A DNA stretch of 8,809 nt from SAR202 cluster bacterium (GTDB lineage: Bacteria; Chloroflexota; Dehalococcoidia; Lucifugimonadales; UBA1123), in assembly GCA_030743915.1 (NCBI GenBank), contig JASLRP010000401.1, forward strand, positions 1-8,809, read 5' to 3'. Of the stretch, positions 5,617 to 8,809 are shown in pieces. Numbering within the stretch: the stretch's first letter is position 1; each line of letters begins with the position of its first letter. The position numbers were made by a program, and so were the translations under genes. The notes below the pieces were generated by a model. It did no database searches. It had not been told where the DNA came from and was given only the letters and a program-made list of their open reading frames with translations.

Positions 5617-6225
5617 ATGTCAAACCAATCTGCGGCCCTCTCACAGGTCCACATCATGCCTCAGACCGGCGGCGGCGTCAGGGCCCTTCGTGCTCAGCGA
5701 GTCAGAGTTACGTGTCTCCAGGGCAAGCAGGTGGGGGACCTGTTCGCTTTCGTCCCTGGGTCGCGCGATGAGTACCTTTCGCCCGGATACACCCTCAGGA
5801 GCCTGGGCCGATTGTACCCGGAGGTCGGGAAACCGCTTTACAGTGCTCATCGCAGGCCGCTCCTCATGATCGAGGAGGACACCGTTGGGGTCCATGATTT
5901 GCTGATGCCTGCGTGTGACAATAACCTGTATGAACAAATGGGCGCGAAGAACCATCCCAGTTGTCGGGACAACCTGAACGCGACTTTGCAGGATTTCGAG
6001 GTCGATATCGAGGGCAACCCGGACCCGGTTAACCTGTTTCAGAATACCCCGGTAGTCAACCTGGATGGCCGCTGGGAGATTCGAGAGTCGGTGGCAAAAC
6101 CCGGAGACTACATCCAGTTCAAAGCTCTGGAGGATCTTCTGGTAATCGTGGCCGCATGCTCAATGGACCTGAGCGACCTCAACGGAGGCGCGTGCACCGA
6201 CCTGATGCTGGAGGTATTCGAGTAA
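5617..6225 (+). CDS. DUF1989 (urea carboxylase-associated) family protein
   Basis: Seen: 202 residues, the usual size of a stand-alone DUF1989 protein; GGAGG 8 nt before ATG 5617. Conserved landmarks are 'GKQVGDLFAF' (36-45), 'YTLRSLGRLYP' (58-68), 'HRRPLLMI' (78-85), 'DTVGVHDLLMPAC' (88-100), 'HPSCRDNL' (113-120), 'VNLFQN' (138-143), 'KPGDYIQFKA' (161-170) and 'ACSMDLSDLNG' (180-190). His93, Cys100, His113 and Cys116 are the likely metal-site positions. Known: in guanidine-degrading bacteria paired DUF1989 proteins act as carboxyguanidine deiminase with a biotin carboxylase; other members are uncharacterised. Here there is only one, and no urea or guanidine carboxylase is in view, so that role is not supported. 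Last gene of the plus-strand operon. A deaminase- or hydrolase-type role in this pathway is an inference. Confidence 0.94.
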   Translation: MSNQSAALSQVHIMPQTGGGVRALRAQRVRVTCLQGKQVGDLFAFVPGSRDEYLSPGYTLRSLGRLYPEVGKPLYSAHRRPLLMIEEDTVGVHDLLMPACDNNLYEQMGAKNHPSCRDNLNATLQDFEVDIEGNPDPVNLFQNTPVVNLDGRWEIRESVAKPGDYIQFKALEDLLVIVAACSMDLSDLNGGACTDLMLEVFE

Positions 6226-6247
6226 GGCCGGTGATCGGTTCGGTCTG

Positions 6248-7462
6248 TTATCCGCACACCTCCAAAGCGGTCAGCGCCAGAACTTTGCTGCAAAGCTCCA
6301 TCTCGTCGATGAGCGTGTAGTCTTCACCGTAGGAACCTCCCAAAGGCCCATAAATGGGCGCCGGAATTCCAGCCTCCCAAAGGTGAGCGTCGTCATCGCC
6401 GTATCTTGCGCTCAAAGGTGACGATGGCAGGCCGATGCCCTGTGGCTCGTTGCCGGTTACCGTGCGGTAGGCCCCGGCGATTGTCTGGACGATCTCCTCA
6501 TCGACAGGCATGTCCATCGGAGGATGATCCAGAATCCAGGTTTTGAACTTGCGCTCGATAGGGTTCACCAACTCATAATCGAAACCCGAGTCGGCGGCTC
6601 TGAGTTTGCCGAGGGATGTTTCGAAGTCGCGCCTGATGGTTTCAGCCGACATCCCTGGCACCGTGCTGATGCCCATAAAGGCAGAGCAGAGGTCCGAGTT
6701 TCGAGCAACGGAGCGCAGGTCGTAAGACTCTCCTCTGCCGCCGATTACGGAGCCGACCTTCAGCCAGGGCAGACCTTCAACGTCCCAGGGTTCGTGAGTG
6801 AACTTGGTGTCGTAGAGCGCCTCGATAGCCTTCATCATCTGAGGAATGGCGTCGACGCCATGCACGTCGTCGCCCTTTGGATGCCGTCCTTTGACGTGCA
6901 GTGCGAAGTTGACCATTCCGGCGTGTTTCGTGACTATGTGGTGCGCTCCGTACGGTTCCGTCACCACGGCCATATCCGTTTTGTAGCCGTTTTCGATCAG
7001 GTATTTTGTGCCTAAACCACCCTGAAGCTCCGCAAGAACGCAGGCGATCACAATGTCACCTTTGAGCTTCACTCCAGATTTCCGTATTGCTTCGGCGGCG
7101 TGGATCATCGATGCGACACCAGACTTCATGTTGCGGATGCCCGCTCCGTAGAGCCTGTTTCCGTCCACCCACGGGTCAAATGGATCGCGGTCCCACCCTG
7201 TCGCTAGCGGATTGCTGTCCAGGTGTCCGTTGAACATGATGCTGCGACCGCCGCCTGAACCTTTGAGGATCGCGACGGTCTGAAACCAGCCCGGTTCGAC
7301 CTCCTGAAGATCGACCTCATAACCGCGGGACTTCATGTAACTGGCGACCCATCGAGCCAAAGGCGTCTCTTCGCCAATGAAACTGGGAATTCGCACCAGC
7401 GATTTTCCCAACTCCACCAACTCGGCCCGGTCGATGAGTCCGATGAGTTTCTCATTGGCCAT
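6248..7462 (-). CDS. M20-family metallohydrolase paralog 1 with altered metal ligands
   Basis: Seen: 404 residues from ATG 7462, with GGAGG 7 nt upstream; an in-frame ATG at 7513 would run through that site and the terminator-like hairpin. M20 landmarks: 'LVRIPSF' (22-28), 'FNGHLDSNP' (His80, Asp82), 'RLYGAGIRNMKSG' (103-115), 'LAELQGGLGT' (143-152), 'VVTEP' (Glu169), a dimerisation-domain start near 'GVDAI', and 'GIPAPIYGP' (365-373). Known: ArgE/DapE/CPG2-type enzymes remove acyl or amino-acyl groups with two metals bound by His, bridging Asp, Glu, Asp/Glu and His. Here the bridging Asp is Asn111, the second Glu of the 'EE' pair is Leu146, and the C-terminal His is absent (Ser377 by my alignment). 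Catalytic Glu145 remains. Inference: a mono-metal or otherwise changed hydrolase. Convergent with the DUF1989 gene, 22 nt apart. Confidence 0.93.
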   Translation of the reverse strand: MANEKLIGLIDRAELVELGKSLVRIPSFIGEETPLARWVASYMKSRGYEVDLQEVEPGWFQTVAILKGSGGGRSIMFNGHLDSNPLATGWDRDPFDPWVDGNRLYGAGIRNMKSGVASMIHAAEAIRKSGVKLKGDIVIACVLAELQGGLGTKYLIENGYKTDMAVVTEPYGAHHIVTKHAGMVNFALHVKGRHPKGDDVHGVDAIPQMMKAIEALYDTKFTHEPWDVEGLPWLKVGSVIGGRGESYDLRSVARNSDLCSAFMGISTVPGMSAETIRRDFETSLGKLRAADSGFDYELVNPIERKFKTWILDHPPMDMPVDEEIVQTIAGAYRTVTGNEPQGIGLPSSPLSARYGDDDAHLWEAGIPAPIYGPLGGSYGEDYTLIDEMELCSKVLALTALEVCG

Positions 7463-7469
7463 GACGCAT

Positions 7470-7474
7470 CCTCC
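7470..7474 (-). promoter_or_regulatory. Ribosome binding site of M20 paralog 1
   Basis: GGAGG on the minus strand, 7 nt before the ATG at 7462. It decides the start against the in-frame ATG at 7513, and it makes the two tandem M20 proteins align from their first residues. Confidence 0.7.
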
Positions 7475-7505
7475 GTAAATTCTCGAAGTCGCCGAACATA
7501 TCTTC

Positions 7506-7535
7506 AAAAACACTCGATCTTGTAGCCGGATCGAG
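7506..7535 (-). terminator. Terminator-like hairpin between the M20 paralogs
   Basis: Read on the minus strand: CTCGATC, a 9-nt loop, GATCGAG, then TGTTTTT. A 7-bp perfect stem followed by a T-run, 20 nt past the stop of the outer M20 gene, fits an intrinsic terminator or attenuator. The stem is short and only moderately GC-rich, so readthrough into paralog 1 is likely. It would lower expression of the distal gene relative to the proximal one. Confidence 0.45.
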
Positions 7536-7554
7536 GGCCTCGGTATGGAACGAA

Positions 7555-8809
7555 TTATCCGGTCTCAGTGTTACATACTTCCAGCGCAGTGGCCGCCAGA
7601 ACTTTTGCGCAGTCCACCATCTCGCTAATGATCGCGTAGCTGTCGTCCTCATCTTCATTACCCCTCACCGCGCCGGGGCCGTAGATCAGGCACGGAATGC
7701 CAGCGTTCCACAGGTGGCAGGTGTCGTTGGCAGAGTAAGAACTCGGCAGGACGGCGCCGATCACGTTGGGAGGCCTGCCAGTTATCAGTTCATGGTTCCG
7801 CGCGACGGCCTGGACGATGTACTCATCGTTTGGCACGTCCAGTGGGTCCATGACCAGCCGTCGCCGCCCTTCGAACGAATCAGGAGGCGGTATTTCAATT
7901 TCGTAATCCAGTTCTTCATCGTCCTCCATCAGCGGGTCCAGGGCGTTGTGAATGTCTTTGACAATGGACTCCACCGTCTGGCCGGGGACGAAGTGAACGT
8001 CAACCATGATGGTGCATAGGTCTGGGATGTAGGGCGGTTCGACCAGCACGTAGTCGCTTCCGATTCCACCGATAATGCTGCCAACGTTGAGCCTGGGAAG
8101 CAGGGGCATGTCGGATCGCGGTTCGTGGACGAACTCGACTGACTGGAGCCTGTCGATAACGTGCATCATCTTCAGGACTGCGTTAACTGGCCCTTCGGTC
8201 TCCCTTATGTGGCCCGTAACTCCGTAGGTATGGATCGCCATGTGGACGATGCCCGCATGAACCGTGGCGAGATTTCCCAGCCCGAACGGTTCAGCGACTA
8301 CGGCCATATCGGTCCTGAAACCGGATTCCATCAGATGATAGGTTCCCTCGCCGCCCTGAGTTTCTCCGACGACGCACGCCACTACAAGGTCGCCTTTGAG
8401 TTTGACATCCGAGAGACGCACAGCCTCCACCGCCATGATAATCGAGGCGAGGCCGCCCTTCATATTCTGAATGCCGTGGCCATACAGACGGTCGCCCTCG
8501 ACGCTGGGCGTCCACGGATCGCGCTTCCAACGACGCCCCAGGGAATTGATATCGGTGTGGCCGTTGAGCATCAGGCTCTTGCCGCTACCGGTTCCAGGCA
8601 GCGTCGCGATGGTTTGATAGCGCTCCGGCTCCACCTCTTGCAACAGGAGCTGGTAGCCTCGACTTTGGAAGAAATCCGTAAGAAAACCCGCCACCAGTGT
8701 CTCTTCGGTCTTGAAACTGGGGATTCTGATCAAGTCGCAGGCTAACCGGACAATTGCCTGCTCATCCACCTGTGCCAGTATGCGTTCGAGAAGCGCGGAG
8801 TTAATGGTC
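7555..8809 (-). CDS. M20-family metallohydrolase paralog 2 with altered metal ligands, 5' end at window edge
   Basis: Seen: the frame stays open to the right edge. A GTG at 8769 could start a 404-residue protein, but 13 more codons upstream ('TINSALLERILAQ') still match the N-terminus of paralog 1, so the start probably lies just outside; the last base (8809) would fit an ATG right there. Counting from the GTG: 'LIRIPSF' (13-19), 'LNGHTDIN' (His71, Asp73), 'RLYGHGIQNMKGG' (94-106), 'VGETQGGEGT' (134-143), 'VVAEP' (Glu160), 'GIPCLIYGPG' near the end. As in paralog 1, the bridging Asp is Asn102, the second Glu of 'EE' is Thr137, and no His occupies the usual C-terminal ligand position. Catalytic Glu136 is kept. 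The family removes N-acyl or amino-acyl groups; the substrate is unknown. A terminator-like hairpin separates it from paralog 1, 92 nt downstream. Confidence 0.93.
   Translation of the reverse strand, partial: TINSALLERILAQVDEQAIVRLACDLIRIPSFKTEETLVAGFLTDFFQSRGYQLLLQEVEPERYQTIATLPGTGSGKSLMLNGHTDINSLGRRWKRDPWTPSVEGDRLYGHGIQNMKGGLASIIMAVEAVRLSDVKLKGDLVVACVVGETQGGEGTYHLMESGFRTDMAVVAEPFGLGNLATVHAGIVHMAIHTYGVTGHIRETEGPVNAVLKMMHVIDRLQSVEFVHEPRSDMPLLPRLNVGSIIGGIGSDYVLVEPPYIPDLCTIMVDVHFVPGQTVESIVKDIHNALDPLMEDDEELDYEIEIPPPDSFEGRRRLVMDPLDVPNDEYIVQAVARNHELITGRPPNVIGAVLPSSYSANDTCHLWNAGIPCLIYGPGAVRGNEDEDDSYAIISEMVDCAKVLAATALEVCNTETG

Noticed and set aside
6226..6247. Bidirectional terminator between the convergent operons
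   Set aside because: The 22-nt gap contains only a 3-bp stem (CCG/CGG) and no T-run on either strand; no terminator can be supported there.
8161..8745. A 194-codon plus-strand frame inside M20 paralog 2
   Set aside because: Antisense to a protein with clear M20 motifs along its whole length; no recognisable product.

Overview
This window looks like an accessory catabolic region from an uncultured, moderately GC-rich bacterium. The gene mix resembles published descriptions of marine SAR202-type Chloroflexota, which carry many paralogous flavin monooxygenases and hydrolases. It combines a flavin monooxygenase of acyl-CoA dehydrogenase fold, a CMD-family protein, stacked citrate-lyase-type paralogs, an SMP-30 lactonase, a DUF1989 protein and paired M20 hydrolases. 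That lineage is an inference from gene content only; no marker gene is present. No RNA gene, transposase, CRISPR array or phage gene was seen.

Layout. On the minus strand at the left, a CMD-family gene (1497 to 940) is followed by a flavin-dependent monooxygenase gene that runs off the left edge (830 to 1). A 305-nt divergent spacer (1498-1802) carries a good sigma-70-like promoter for this pair and a possible 50-codon leader ORF on the other strand. Five plus-strand genes then run from 1803 to 6225 with gaps of only 16-40 nt, almost certainly one operon: three tandem HpcH/HpaI/CitE-type paralogs (A, B, C), an SMP-30/gluconolactonase-type lactonase and a DUF1989 (urea carboxylase-associated) protein. 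Converging on it from the right are two tandem M20-family hydrolase paralogs. Between them lies a terminator-like hairpin, and the outer gene is cut by the right edge. The two convergent operons have stop codons only 22 nt apart.

Working together (inference). Monooxygenase, lactonase, C-C lyase and amidohydrolase-type genes side by side suggest stepwise breakdown of an oxygenated or cyclic organic acid or amide: oxygen insertion, lactone opening, retro-aldol/Claisen cleavage and release of an acyl or amino part. No transporter, regulator or CoA ligase is visible, so the substrate cannot be named.

Most notable points. (1) Only the middle CitE-type paralog keeps the full canonical active-site set. 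The two flanking ones have lost several residues, and they share the same replacement motifs, which suggests an accessory-subunit or re-purposed subfamily rather than random decay. (2) Both M20 paralogs lack the same canonical metal ligands, including Asp to Asn in the 'DMK' motif. Together these suggest a locus built from paralog sets with altered active sites.
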